This document shows positions 16,031 to 23,978 of a stretch of 55,275 nt of DNA, in pieces. Origin of the DNA: AP-15 sp035503615 (GTDB lineage: Bacteria; Pseudomonadota; Alphaproteobacteria; ATCC43930; CGMCC-115725); contig DATJTI010000094.1 in the NCBI GenBank assembly GCA_035503615.1, positions 1 to 55,275 of the forward strand, read 5' to 3'. The number at the start of each line of letters is the position of its first letter. The stretch's first letter is position 1. Below the pieces are notes generated by a model, which made no database searches, was not told where the DNA came from, and worked only from the letters and a program-made list of their open reading frames with translations. A program made the position numbers and the translations under genes.

Positions 16031-17581
16031 TTATGACGACCCGGCCGTTAGGTCGGCGGTCGCGGCAGCGGGTTGCCGACGTGCCGTCGACACACCGAAG
16101 ATCTCGTCATAGAGATCCCTGCCATGGCTCGTGGATAGCGGCGCGCCGGGAAGGATCCTGAAAGTGCGCGTCCCGTCCTCCCGCCGTTCGGCTCGCAAAA
16201 ACAGTGTCTCGCCCGCATCCCGACGGGAACAGCGCGTGGCGAGATCGTGCATATGCGTGACAAAGCAGACCTTGATTCGGCCTTCCAGCAGCGCCCGGAT
16301 GATCTGCTCCCCAATCTCCGAGCCCTCCCGCTCGTTGGTCGATTGGAACGATTCGTTGAACAGCAGCAAGCTGTCGGGTGACAACCCATCGATGATGGCG
16401 CTGATCCGTTGCAACTCCTCCTCGAACTTGCCCGCCCGCATCGTGGCGTCTTCCTCGCGCTTGTAGTGGCTGAAGACGCCCGTGCACAAATTGGCCCTGA
16501 ACGATCGCGCCGGCACGAACATGCCGCATTGCATCATCAGCTGCGCCAACCCGATGCTGCGCAGAAAGGTCGATTTGCCGCCCTGGTTGGCGCCGGTGAT
16601 CACGATCAGCTCCTTGCCGTCGCCATCGCAATCATTGCCGACGACCTGGCCTCCGCCGGCAAGCACCAGGGAGGCATCGTAAAGGCCGCGAAAGGCGAGC
16701 CGCCGCTCGCCGCGGGGTGCGGGTGCCGGATAGCAGACGGGGCCGCCCGCCCATGCCAGACGCTCGTAAAGGTTCAGGCAGCCGATATAAAACGCCAGTT
16801 CGGTCCGCAGCATCCGGAAAAAGCTCAGGATGTGCTCGTTCGACTGCGTGACTGCATTGGCGACGTGGTTGATGCCGCGGTCGGACAATTCCGCGACCGC
16901 CTGCGCTCCCGCCTCGTCGCGCTCGTGGATGCGGAAGGTGTAGCCGGCCTGCTCCCGCCCGAACAGCCGCCGCAGCCAAGGGCGGCCGTCGTCATTGGGT
17001 TTGCGCAGCGTGTGATCGATGCCGAGATTGCCGCGCCCGAGCCGCGCGCTGATCAGCACCCCGTTGCGGAACTTCAGCCGGGCGAGATGCTCCTCGACCG
17101 TGCCGAGATAGTCGTCATCGAGCTCCCGCTGCAATGTCGCAAACAGCGTCGTGAACCCGTCCGACGAAAACTCCGCGGCGTGCGCATCCGCCTCCCGCCT
17201 CAGCCGGCGCATCATCTCCACAAAGAGCTGCAACACATTAACCGCGCTGTGCAGCAGAAAGCCCGGGCTGCGGCTCGAGACACCCCAGTAATGCTTGCGC
17301 TCGCGCTGTATCGTCTCGACCGTCAGGTCGTAGAGGCGCCGCACGGTCGCGGCGTTGGCGAGGCAATCGCGCAGAATGTCCTGGCGATAGAGCACTGCTG
17401 CGACGTCGGGCAGCAGCGACAGAACCGCGGTTCGCGCCACCTCGAGCAGAACCGAATCGCCCGCCGCCATCGCCTGGACCAACACCTCCAGCCCGAGATT
17501 CTGCACCAGATCGGGCGCCCCCGGCGGCGGCGTCTCCTTCGGATCGAAATCCCGATCCCGATACATCAAAAAGGCTTTCAC
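16031..17581 (-). CDS. MutS-family ATPase without mismatch-recognition domain (second of the pair)
   Basis: This 516-residue protein keeps only the helical middle (about 1-300) and the MutS ATPase domain V. The Walker A is GANQGGKST at 330-338 (MutS usually has GPNMGGKST) and VTHMHDL at 441-447 keeps the switch His. The Walker B segment reads LLLFNESFQST at 405-415, with Asn where MutS has Asp (usual DE). There is no N-terminal mismatch-binding domain with its F-x-E motif. Its ATG overlaps the stop of the zinc-tailed dynamin gene (ATGA). It is the last gene of the five-gene unit; surA begins 162 nt downstream on the same strand. A canonical mismatch-repair role is unlikely. Confidence 0.85.
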   Translation of the reverse strand: MKAFLMYRDRDFDPKETPPPGAPDLVQNLGLEVLVQAMAAGDSVLLEVARTAVLSLLPDVAAVLYRQDILRDCLANAATVRRLYDLTVETIQRERKHYWGVSSRSPGFLLHSAVNVLQLFVEMMRRLRREADAHAAEFSSDGFTTLFATLQRELDDDYLGTVEEHLARLKFRNGVLISARLGRGNLGIDHTLRKPNDDGRPWLRRLFGREQAGYTFRIHERDEAGAQAVAELSDRGINHVANAVTQSNEHILSFFRMLRTELAFYIGCLNLYERLAWAGGPVCYPAPAPRGERRLAFRGLYDASLVLAGGGQVVGNDCDGDGKELIVITGANQGGKSTFLRSIGLAQLMMQCGMFVPARSFRANLCTGVFSHYKREEDATMRAGKFEEELQRISAIIDGLSPDSLLLFNESFQSTNEREGSEIGEQIIRALLEGRIKVCFVTHMHDLATRCSRRDAGETLFLRAERREDGTRTFRILPGAPLSTSHGRDLYDEIFGVSTARRQPAAATADLTAGSS

Positions 17582-19239
17582 GATGCGACCCTCGCCCGTA
17601 CCGCCGCCGGGGTGTTGAGCGTGCGATGCCCCCCGAGCAGCAGCAGCGCCCGCCGGGCCGCCTGCGTCTCCTCCTCGCTGGCGAGATCGCGGCGCACGCC
17701 TTCGTGCTTCAGCGCATAGCGCCGCATGTCCTCGGCAACCCGATGCAGCAGTGCCGCTTCGCGGGCGAGCAGTCGCGCGGCGATGCCGTGATCGGCGATT
17801 GTCGCCGCCAGCATGCGAAAATGAGGAATGCAGAAATCGCTCAGCGAGCGCAACACGCCCTCCGGGTTTTGCCGCAACCGTGCCGCGATTTCCGCGACTG
17901 CGGCGGCCTCGGCGGCAGCGCGCGCTTCGCAGGCGATGCAGGCCGGCTCAGGAACGAGATCGTCCAGGCCGCAGCCCGGTGTCGCATCCGACAGAAGCTG
18001 TGACACGCGGTCGAGCACGGCCGCAAAGCCCGCACAGATACCGTGCGGCGACGCCAGCCGCTCATAGGTCCACAGGTGGAAGCTGCACAGCCCGCCGCGC
18101 TCGGCCAGCTCGCGCTGCCGCTCCGGGCTGACGATGATGTCGTATTGATAATGGCTCAAAAGATCGTAGGACTGGCGGGCGACGAGCACACAGACTTCGC
18201 AGGGACGGATCCGCCCGATTGCCGGCATCTCCGCCGGCGCCGTTGCCGCCTTCGCCGGACGCCTTGCTTCGGACGTCTCGGCGCGGCCGGCAGCGATCCG
18301 GCCTGCCAGCGCGGCCAGCTCGTCATCGAGGCGGGTTGTCGCCGCACTGCGTGGCAGCAGCGACACGAGATCCGCGACCCGCCGGCACATCCCGAGCAAA
18401 AATTCCCGCGTCTTGTCGTCGATCAGAAAGCGGATCAGCGCTGCCTCGAAGGCGGCGACACCGCTATCGCGCAGCAATGCCGGATCCTGCGCCTGCTTTG
18501 CGGCGAGCCCGTCGCGTGCCGACACCGAAAAGACCGGAGTCGCGGCCGGGAGCTTCTGTCGAAAATAGGCCAGCGTCTTGGCACGCTGCGCCGGACCGAC
18601 CGTGTCCTGCTTGTTGACGACGACAAACACCCGCCGTGCGGAGCGCGCGGGACCGATCAGAAAGCGCAGCTCGTCTTCGGCGAGCGGGGCGTCGTAGCCG
18701 GTCACCAGGACAAAGGCGTCGGCTTCAGGCAGGAAGCGTTCGGTCGTCCGGGTGTTTTCGACGATCGGCGAACCCAGGCCAGGCGTGTCAACAAAGTGGA
18801 AACCGCGGCGCAACAATTCTACCGGCAGCCGCACCTCGGCGATTTCGACCCCGCGCCAGTTCGCCGAATTGCCCTCTTCGGTGATGTATTGCGGCAGCGC
18901 CGAAAGCGTGATGTCCTCCGGCAAGCTGAACGACCGGTAATGAATTGTCGCCTTTTCTTCGCTGCCATACACGACCGTCGTGATGACCGAGGTCAGCGGC
19001 CGGATGCCGGTCGGCAGCCGGTCGGTCGCCAGCAGCGCATTCATCAGCGAGGTCTTGCCGCGGCTGAACCGCCCGACGACGACGAGATTGAACCTGTCCT
19101 CGGCGAGCCGCGAAAACAGGCGATGGAACGGCTCCTCGTGCACCTGGCGGCCCTGCGGGTCGCATGGATCGAGTGCCGCGGCGCTGCGTAACAGCGCCGC
19201 CAGCGCAAATTTGACCTCTTCGTATTCGCGAAGATCCAT
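17578..19239 (-). CDS. Dynamin-like GTPase with C-terminal tandem CxxC/CxxH (Zn-type) domain
   Basis: A 553-residue protein. Residues 45-290 are a dynamin-type GTPase: P-loop GRFSRGKTS at 56-64, LPTGIRPLTSVIT as switch I, DTPGLGS at 151-157 and NKQD at 209-212. The C-terminal part is not a long dynamin stalk: it carries C347-x2-C350 with C385-x2-H388, then C434-x2-C437 with C470-x2-H473, i.e. two similar CxxC..CxxH units reminiscent of DUF6062-type metal-binding proteins. The ATG at 19239 follows GGGAG. It overlaps the next MutS-like gene by ATGA. Likely membrane-associated and metal-binding; the role is unknown. Confidence 0.82.
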   Translation of the reverse strand: MDLREYEEVKFALAALLRSAAALDPCDPQGRQVHEEPFHRLFSRLAEDRFNLVVVGRFSRGKTSLMNALLATDRLPTGIRPLTSVITTVVYGSEEKATIHYRSFSLPEDITLSALPQYITEEGNSANWRGVEIAEVRLPVELLRRGFHFVDTPGLGSPIVENTRTTERFLPEADAFVLVTGYDAPLAEDELRFLIGPARSARRVFVVVNKQDTVGPAQRAKTLAYFRQKLPAATPVFSVSARDGLAAKQAQDPALLRDSGVAAFEAALIRFLIDDKTREFLLGMCRRVADLVSLLPRSAATTRLDDELAALAGRIAAGRAETSEARRPAKAATAPAEMPAIGRIRPCEVCVLVARQSYDLLSHYQYDIIVSPERQRELAERGGLCSFHLWTYERLASPHGICAGFAAVLDRVSQLLSDATPGCGLDDLVPEPACIACEARAAAEAAAVAEIAARLRQNPEGVLRSLSDFCIPHFRMLAATIADHGIAARLLAREAALLHRVAEDMRRYALKHEGVRRDLASEEETQAARRALLLLGGHRTLNTPAAVRARVAS

Positions 19240-19301
19240 GCCGATGCTCCCACATTGATCCTTCAGGAGTCATCAGCAGCCGGTGCGTCGGCAGCGGTTA
19301 A

Positions 19302-19317
19302 GGCGAACTCCTTCGCC
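19302..19317 (-). other. Perfect 6-bp stem-loop in the gap before the zinc-tailed dynamin gene
   Basis: In the 132-nt gap between the HEAT gene and the second dynamin gene the transcript can form GGCGAA-GGAG-TTCGCC. The loop exposes GGAG, but it is too far from the start codon at 19239 to act as its ribosome site, and no T-run follows. It could be an mRNA processing or stability element. Confidence 0.4.
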
Positions 19318-19371
19318 TGATGACGCAAACTTGTTGCTTCGCTTGCTGGCTGTCAAGCTGAGGCGGCGGCC

Positions 19372-20325
19372 TCACCAGCGAGGCGGTGTCGATCCGGCCC
19401 GTCGCGCAACGCGACTCAGCGAGCGGTAGATCCGTGCCGCGGCCGAGCGGTCGGCCGGGTCGGGAGGCGGCCCGTGCAGTCGTTCGCCGATCGCTCTCTC
19501 GACGATCTCGAAATGCGCGGCGAGACACTCTTCGGCCTCCTCGCAGCCGATCCAGGAGAGCCGTGGCAAGAGCTCGATCAACCGGAACGCCGCATCGCGT
19601 TGCGCCGCCGCTCCGGCGGTGGCGAGCAAGGCGTGGCACGCCGCCGCGGCGATCTGCGGATCGGCAGCCGTGGCGAGCCTGCGAAACAGGTGATCCGGCG
19701 CCCCGATCCGTTCGAGGAGCCGCACCGCGGCGAGCCGCGTTCGGCGGCTCGATGCCGTCTCCCATTGGCACGAAGGGAGCGGCCGGGTTGCCAGCTCGAC
19801 CAGCGGCGGGCGCGCCAGCGCCGGCAGACGCGCCAGCGCCGCCGCCGCTGCCGGCCGCGTGTGGTCTTCACGCAGCGCCTCAACCAGGACCGGGATCGCC
19901 TCGGCACGGCCGGACGCACCCAGAGCCTCGACGATCCCGGCCAGCGGCGGGCGGCTGTGCGCGAGCTGCATCAGCAGCGGAAAGATGCGCGCATCGTCCA
20001 CCCCGATCAGCGCCCGCGCCGCGGCGTTGACCACCGCGTCCTCGCCCGCCCGGTCGACCGGATCGGAGATCTCCCGCGGCGCGCTCAAAAAGTTGATCAG
20101 CACGTCATGCGCGTGGAGGGCCGCGAGCGCGGCGACGGCGCGGCAGCGCGGCTGATAAATGCTGCTCGCCGGGCCGTCGCACAAGAACGCCCGCAGTGCC
20201 GGGATCGCCCGCGAGCCGCAGGCGGTGATGTCGACGATGCCGAGATCGCCGTCATGCAGCGATTTGAGCCGCTCGAGCGCGCGCTCGACATCCCTGGCGA
20301 GCGGCAGTGCTATGATCCGGGTCAT
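19372..20325 (-). CDS. HEAT-repeat scaffold protein of the MutS/dynamin unit
   Basis: A 317-residue, Ala/Leu/Arg-rich all-helical protein with the cadence of HEAT or PBS-lyase-like repeats: paired helices around ALRAFLCDG, AVAALAALHAHDVL, AAARALIGVDDARI, GIVEALGASGRAEAIPVLVEAL and RLLERIGAPDHLFRRL. Such proteins act as scaffolds rather than enzymes. The ATG at 20325 overlaps the stop of the first dynamin-like gene (ATGA), so the two are co-translated. It sits in the centre of the five-gene unit and might bridge the two dynamin-MutS halves; that is inference. Confidence 0.78.
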   Translation of the reverse strand: MTRIIALPLARDVERALERLKSLHDGDLGIVDITACGSRAIPALRAFLCDGPASSIYQPRCRAVAALAALHAHDVLINFLSAPREISDPVDRAGEDAVVNAAARALIGVDDARIFPLLMQLAHSRPPLAGIVEALGASGRAEAIPVLVEALREDHTRPAAAAALARLPALARPPLVELATRPLPSCQWETASSRRTRLAAVRLLERIGAPDHLFRRLATAADPQIAAAACHALLATAGAAAQRDAAFRLIELLPRLSWIGCEEAEECLAAHFEIVERAIGERLHGPPPDPADRSAAARIYRSLSRVARRAGSTPPRW

Positions 20326-22130
20326 TGCCCGCGGGCCATCAGAGCTGCCCGCAATGTGCGCAATTCGGCTGCGACGCTGCGCAGCCGCGCGAGCTCGTCC
20401 CGGGCCGCGTCGGCATGCTCGCGCCGCTTGCTCGCGGCCGCATCGATCGCCCCGCGGGTCGCCGCGATCGTCTCGTCCAGCCGTGCGTCGAACCCGGCGG
20501 CGAACCGGCGAAACGCATCGTCGAGGTTCTGCAATGTCGCCCAGCGCAAATTCTCGACATTGCGCCCGGCCAGCTCGTCGATCTCGGCAGCGAGCCGCCT
20601 TTCGGCCCGCGCCAGGCGGGCAGCGTTCGGCAGCAGGCGGTCGACAACCCCGCCGCCGAGCGGATTGAGCGTCTCGGTCCAGCGCTGCGTCACCCAATAA
20701 GGTTCGCGACGGACGGTGAACGTCTCCGCTTCTTCAAGCGGGACCGACGGGATTTCAAACAGCGTCGCCGCGGTTTCGCGCACGCTCGCGACCAGCGCTT
20801 GCGCCCGGTCGACATGCCCCTTCAGCACGGTTTCGACCTCGGCCGCAAAAGCCGCCGACATTTCGGCGAGCTTCGGCTCGAAGAATTGCGGGATGGCGGC
20901 GGCGATCGCCCGCTTGGCCGCGTCTTCGGACGGTGCCGGCCTCTCTCGCAACGCCTTGTCGCGCACCTGCAACAGCGCGCTGCGCGCCTCGCTTCGCAGC
21001 GTCGCTGCCTGCTGTTCCAACAGCTCCGCGGTTCGCCGCCGGTCGCCACCAAGGAGGTCGCGCCCGACCAGACGCTGTCGCTCGATCGTTTCGAGAGCCT
21101 CGGCGAACCGCCCGGCGCGGTATTCCAGCTCCTCGGCAGGCAGCTCCAGCGCACGGATCGCGAGCGCGACATCCATCAGCGCGGTGTCGACCACCGCCGC
21201 CGATTTTGTCGCCACGCCCTGCCGCAGCGCCGCAGCCTTTTCGTGGGCGAGAAAGCCGACGAGGCGTTGTTCGATCTCGGCAAGGCCGCTGCGCGCGACA
21301 CCATCGGCGTCACCAGCGCGGCGGGCGGCGAGTGCGTCGCGCGCGGACAGAGGGAGGATCGGCGCATCCGCCAGATCGGGCAGATGCATGGCAAGGCTGC
21401 GCCGCAGAAAGGCCACGGCCGTCTCGCGCTCGTCCGCGGTCAGGTAGTCGATCTTGTTGAGCACGAAAAAGAGCCGCGCGACGTGTGGGCGCACGGTCTC
21501 CAGATAGGCGAGTTCCGCTTCGGTGATCGGCGGGTCGGCCGACAATACGAAGAAGCCGACATCGCATTCCGGCAGCACGCCGATCGCGGTGGCGGTGTTG
21601 TGGCGCAAGGTCGAGCCGATCCCCGGTGTGTCGATCAGCACGACCCCTTCCCGCAGGATCGGTGCCGGATGGTAGAGATCGACCCGTGCCACCCCGAGGC
21701 AGTTGTGCGGATTGGCTTCTTCGGTCACAAACCGGGCGAGCCGGTCGCGAAGTTGCGCGGGGTCGGTGATGGTGCAGCTCTCGATCGGGCGGCCGTCGAG
21801 CGATGCGACGTCGATCGAAGGCACAGCCCCCCAGCCGATGAAGGTTGCGATCGCAGTCAGCGGCACCACACCCGTTGGCAGCACCGGCTCACCGAGAAGC
21901 GCGTTGAGGAAACTGCTCTTGCCGCGCTTGAACTGACCGAGGACGGCGACCTGGAGTCGCCCCGCGACCAGCCTTTCGCGCAACCCGGCGAGAATCTTCG
22001 AATAGCGCAGGCTGCCCGCGAGCGCGCCGTCGAGACAGGTCTCGGCGCGCGCGACGAGCACGGCGAGCGCGTCCGCGGGTTCGACCGACCCGGCGGCGGG
22101 CGACAAGGCGGGCTCGATCATCGGGTGCAT
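20322..22130 (-). CDS. Dynamin-like GTPase with helical stalk
   Basis: A 602-residue bacterial dynamin-like protein. The GTPase domain has P-loop GQFKRGKSS at 65-73, VLPTGVVPLTAI as switch I, DTPGIGS at 167-173 and NKIDYLT at 225-231. From about residue 300 it is a long, charged helical region (Ala/Glu/Arg-rich) typical of the bundle and trunk of bacterial dynamins; I see no convincing transmembrane helix, but EIPSVPLEEAETF to NPLGGGVVDRLL (about 460-510) could be a membrane-contacting paddle. I chose the ATG at 22130, which overlaps the upstream MutS stop as TGATG. Bacterial dynamins often work as unequal pairs, which fits the second dynamin gene here. Confidence 0.85.
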   Translation of the reverse strand: MHPMIEPALSPAAGSVEPADALAVLVARAETCLDGALAGSLRYSKILAGLRERLVAGRLQVAVLGQFKRGKSSFLNALLGEPVLPTGVVPLTAIATFIGWGAVPSIDVASLDGRPIESCTITDPAQLRDRLARFVTEEANPHNCLGVARVDLYHPAPILREGVVLIDTPGIGSTLRHNTATAIGVLPECDVGFFVLSADPPITEAELAYLETVRPHVARLFFVLNKIDYLTADERETAVAFLRRSLAMHLPDLADAPILPLSARDALAARRAGDADGVARSGLAEIEQRLVGFLAHEKAAALRQGVATKSAAVVDTALMDVALAIRALELPAEELEYRAGRFAEALETIERQRLVGRDLLGGDRRRTAELLEQQAATLRSEARSALLQVRDKALRERPAPSEDAAKRAIAAAIPQFFEPKLAEMSAAFAAEVETVLKGHVDRAQALVASVRETAATLFEIPSVPLEEAETFTVRREPYWVTQRWTETLNPLGGGVVDRLLPNAARLARAERRLAAEIDELAGRNVENLRWATLQNLDDAFRRFAAGFDARLDETIAATRGAIDAAASKRREHADAARDELARLRSVAAELRTLRAALMARGQ

Positions 22131-23668
22131 CAGCAAGGCTTCGCCAATGCCAGCCGTTCCTTCACCGAGCGGTAGGTCAGGCGGTACTTCTCGGCAATCG
22201 CCATCGCATAAGCGCGCCCGTCCGCCGGCCGGCGGACCAGCTTGAAGGTCCGCCGCGCCGGATCGTCCGGATCGACGGTGCTGACCATGCTCGTGACCGA
22301 AGGACCGAGTGCGGAGATCTCGTCAAGAAATGTCACGCAGACGCATAGGCAGCCGAGCGCCATGACCCTTTTCACGACCTCGGTTGCCAGAAACACCGCA
22401 TCCTCGAGCGCGGTCGAGGAAAAGATTTCGTTGACGATGATCAGGCTCCGCGGTGTCGCCTGCGCCAGGACATCGTGAATGCGCAGCAGATCGTCCTGCA
22501 GTTTGCCGCGCAGGCTTTCGACCGATTCCTCCTTTTCGAAATGCGTCAGGATGCGGTCGCATAGCAGGAGTTGCGCGTCGCGGCCGGGCACCGGGCAACC
22601 CAGGCTCGCCAGATAGTGCAGCTGCCCGAAGGTTCGGGCGAAGGTGGTCTTGCCGCCCTGGTTGGGGCCGGAGATTACGAGCACCCGCTCCTCGCCTTCG
22701 AGCCGAAAATCATTCAGCACCACATTGCCGCCATCGGTCGCGAGCTTGGCCGCCAATGCCAGGTCGAAGGTGTCGGTGCCGTGAACCGCTGTTGCCTGTT
22801 GCACCAGCTTCGGATAGCAGAACGGCAGCCCCGCCGCTTTGAGCCGCCCGATATATTGCAGATACGCGATATAGAACTGCACTTCATTGGCGAAGCGCAC
22901 GATCATCGGGTCGATGAAATTCCGGTTCCTGTCACAATATTCCTGGTAAAAGGTAAAGATCTCGGGATACAGCTTGGCCAACTGGTCTACGATTTGCGCC
23001 TCGACATGTCCCGCCCCAGGGTATTCCTGGAACTTGACGAGGTAATCGCTGACGTCGCCTTGACGGAATTTGGCGAAGACCTGCTCGATCTCGGCGCTGT
23101 AATCGATTTCCTCCTGGTATTTGCGAACCGTGACGGCAAGACCGCGCAGCACCAGCGCGTAGCGCACCGCGGCGAGATCGGCCTTGATCCGCTCGGTATC
23201 GGCGGTCAGGCCCAGAAAATCGGCTCCGCCGATGTGGTCCGTCAGCCAGTGGCGGAACTCGCACAACCCCGACGATTGCGGCGCGCCGGCCGCCAAAGCG
23301 GCCTCCAGCCGCGGCAGTGCCGCGCAATAGATTGCTGTTGCGTCGAGCAGCCAGCCATTCTTGTGCCACCCGTAATAGGCCTGCTCGGCCGCCTGCGAGT
23401 GGCTGCGTGTCTCGCGCATCTGCCCGGCAAACGCGGCGATCGGCTCGAACAGCTCCGGTCGTTCCAGATCCTGCATGATCTCCTGGCGGTAGCCGATGCC
23501 GGCGAGATCATCGAGCGGGCGACAAAAAAATGGCGTCAGGTCATATTCCTCGCGTCCGGTAGCCACTGCCGCCACGATCTGGTCGAGATTGAGATCGTGA
23601 AAATGCGCCGGCGCGCCGGTCGGCCGGCCGATCGGGTCGTGCAGATCGAGGATGCTGTGGAAGCTCAT
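22130..23668 (-). CDS. MutS-family ATPase without mismatch-recognition domain (first of the pair)
   Basis: A 512-residue protein and first gene of the five-gene unit. The C-terminal MutS ATPase domain has Walker A GPNQGGKTT at 334-342 and a Walker B-like LIIVNEIFSST at 409-419, again with Asn-Glu in place of Asp-Glu. The segment where MutS has the switch His reads CVTFLDEIS, so that His is missing, unlike in the partner at 16031. The N-terminal 300 residues are helical (core/lever-like) and lack a mismatch-reading domain. The TGATG overlap with the dynamin-like gene implies coupled translation. Possibly it forms a heterodimer with the other MutS-like protein. Confidence 0.85.
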   Translation of the reverse strand: MSFHSILDLHDPIGRPTGAPAHFHDLNLDQIVAAVATGREEYDLTPFFCRPLDDLAGIGYRQEIMQDLERPELFEPIAAFAGQMRETRSHSQAAEQAYYGWHKNGWLLDATAIYCAALPRLEAALAAGAPQSSGLCEFRHWLTDHIGGADFLGLTADTERIKADLAAVRYALVLRGLAVTVRKYQEEIDYSAEIEQVFAKFRQGDVSDYLVKFQEYPGAGHVEAQIVDQLAKLYPEIFTFYQEYCDRNRNFIDPMIVRFANEVQFYIAYLQYIGRLKAAGLPFCYPKLVQQATAVHGTDTFDLALAAKLATDGGNVVLNDFRLEGEERVLVISGPNQGGKTTFARTFGQLHYLASLGCPVPGRDAQLLLCDRILTHFEKEESVESLRGKLQDDLLRIHDVLAQATPRSLIIVNEIFSSTALEDAVFLATEVVKRVMALGCLCVCVTFLDEISALGPSVTSMVSTVDPDDPARRTFKLVRRPADGRAYAMAIAEKYRLTYRSVKERLALAKPC

Positions 23669-23814
23669 CGCGATCGGGTCCGCAGCCGTCGCGGCGGGCG
23701 TGGCGCCATCGTCGCCTCCTGACGCGCACGCCGCAGCGCGCGCGACGCTCTCGGCGTGGATGAACCGGCTGTGCGAGGAGGCGAGGGCACCGCCCCGGCG
23801 GCGGGACCCGGTAC

Positions 23815-23841
23815 GCTCCCGCCGCTATATGCGGCAGGAGC
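23815..23841 (-). promoter_or_regulatory. Stem-loop in the leader of the MutS/dynamin unit
   Basis: The sequence folds as GCTCC/GGAGC and GCCGC/GCGGC stacked with one A-C mismatch around a five-base TATAT-type loop. It lies between the predicted transcription start and the first gene. Regulatory meaning is not shown by sequence alone. Confidence 0.45.
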
Positions 23842-23892
23842 TATCAGCCTTGCGGCGGTTTCGGGGAGGCTCCATCCCCATCGGTGGTCAGC

Positions 23893-23920
23893 GATATAGG
23901 CGCGACCCGGGCCTCGTCAA
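23893..23920 (-). promoter_or_regulatory. Predicted sigma-70-type promoter of the MutS/dynamin unit
   Basis: On the minus strand TTGACG (23920-23915) and TATATC (23898-23893) are separated by 16 nt. Both hexamers are close to consensus, which is rare in this GC-rich sequence. It would place the transcription start near 23886, about 215 nt before the first MutS-like gene. Confidence 0.6.
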
Positions 23921-23978
23921 CCGGGTCGTCACGCCGATCCCCCTCGCGGTGAATCGGCCCCTGGCGGTGGTTCCGGCC

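Larger units (their letters stand above)
23669..23978. other. 310-nt gene-free leader and promoter region of the MutS/dynamin unit
   Basis: No coding sequence is supported here. It contains the promoter match at 23893-23920 and the stem-loop at 23815-23841, both listed separately. The expected transcript leader before the first MutS-like gene would be about 215 nt, long for a bacterial operon. Confidence 0.6.

Noticed and set aside
16031..17581. Canonical DNA mismatch repair MutS
   Set aside because: The protein lacks the mismatch-recognition domain and is about 350 residues shorter than MutS; the context is dynamin-like genes, not mutL.
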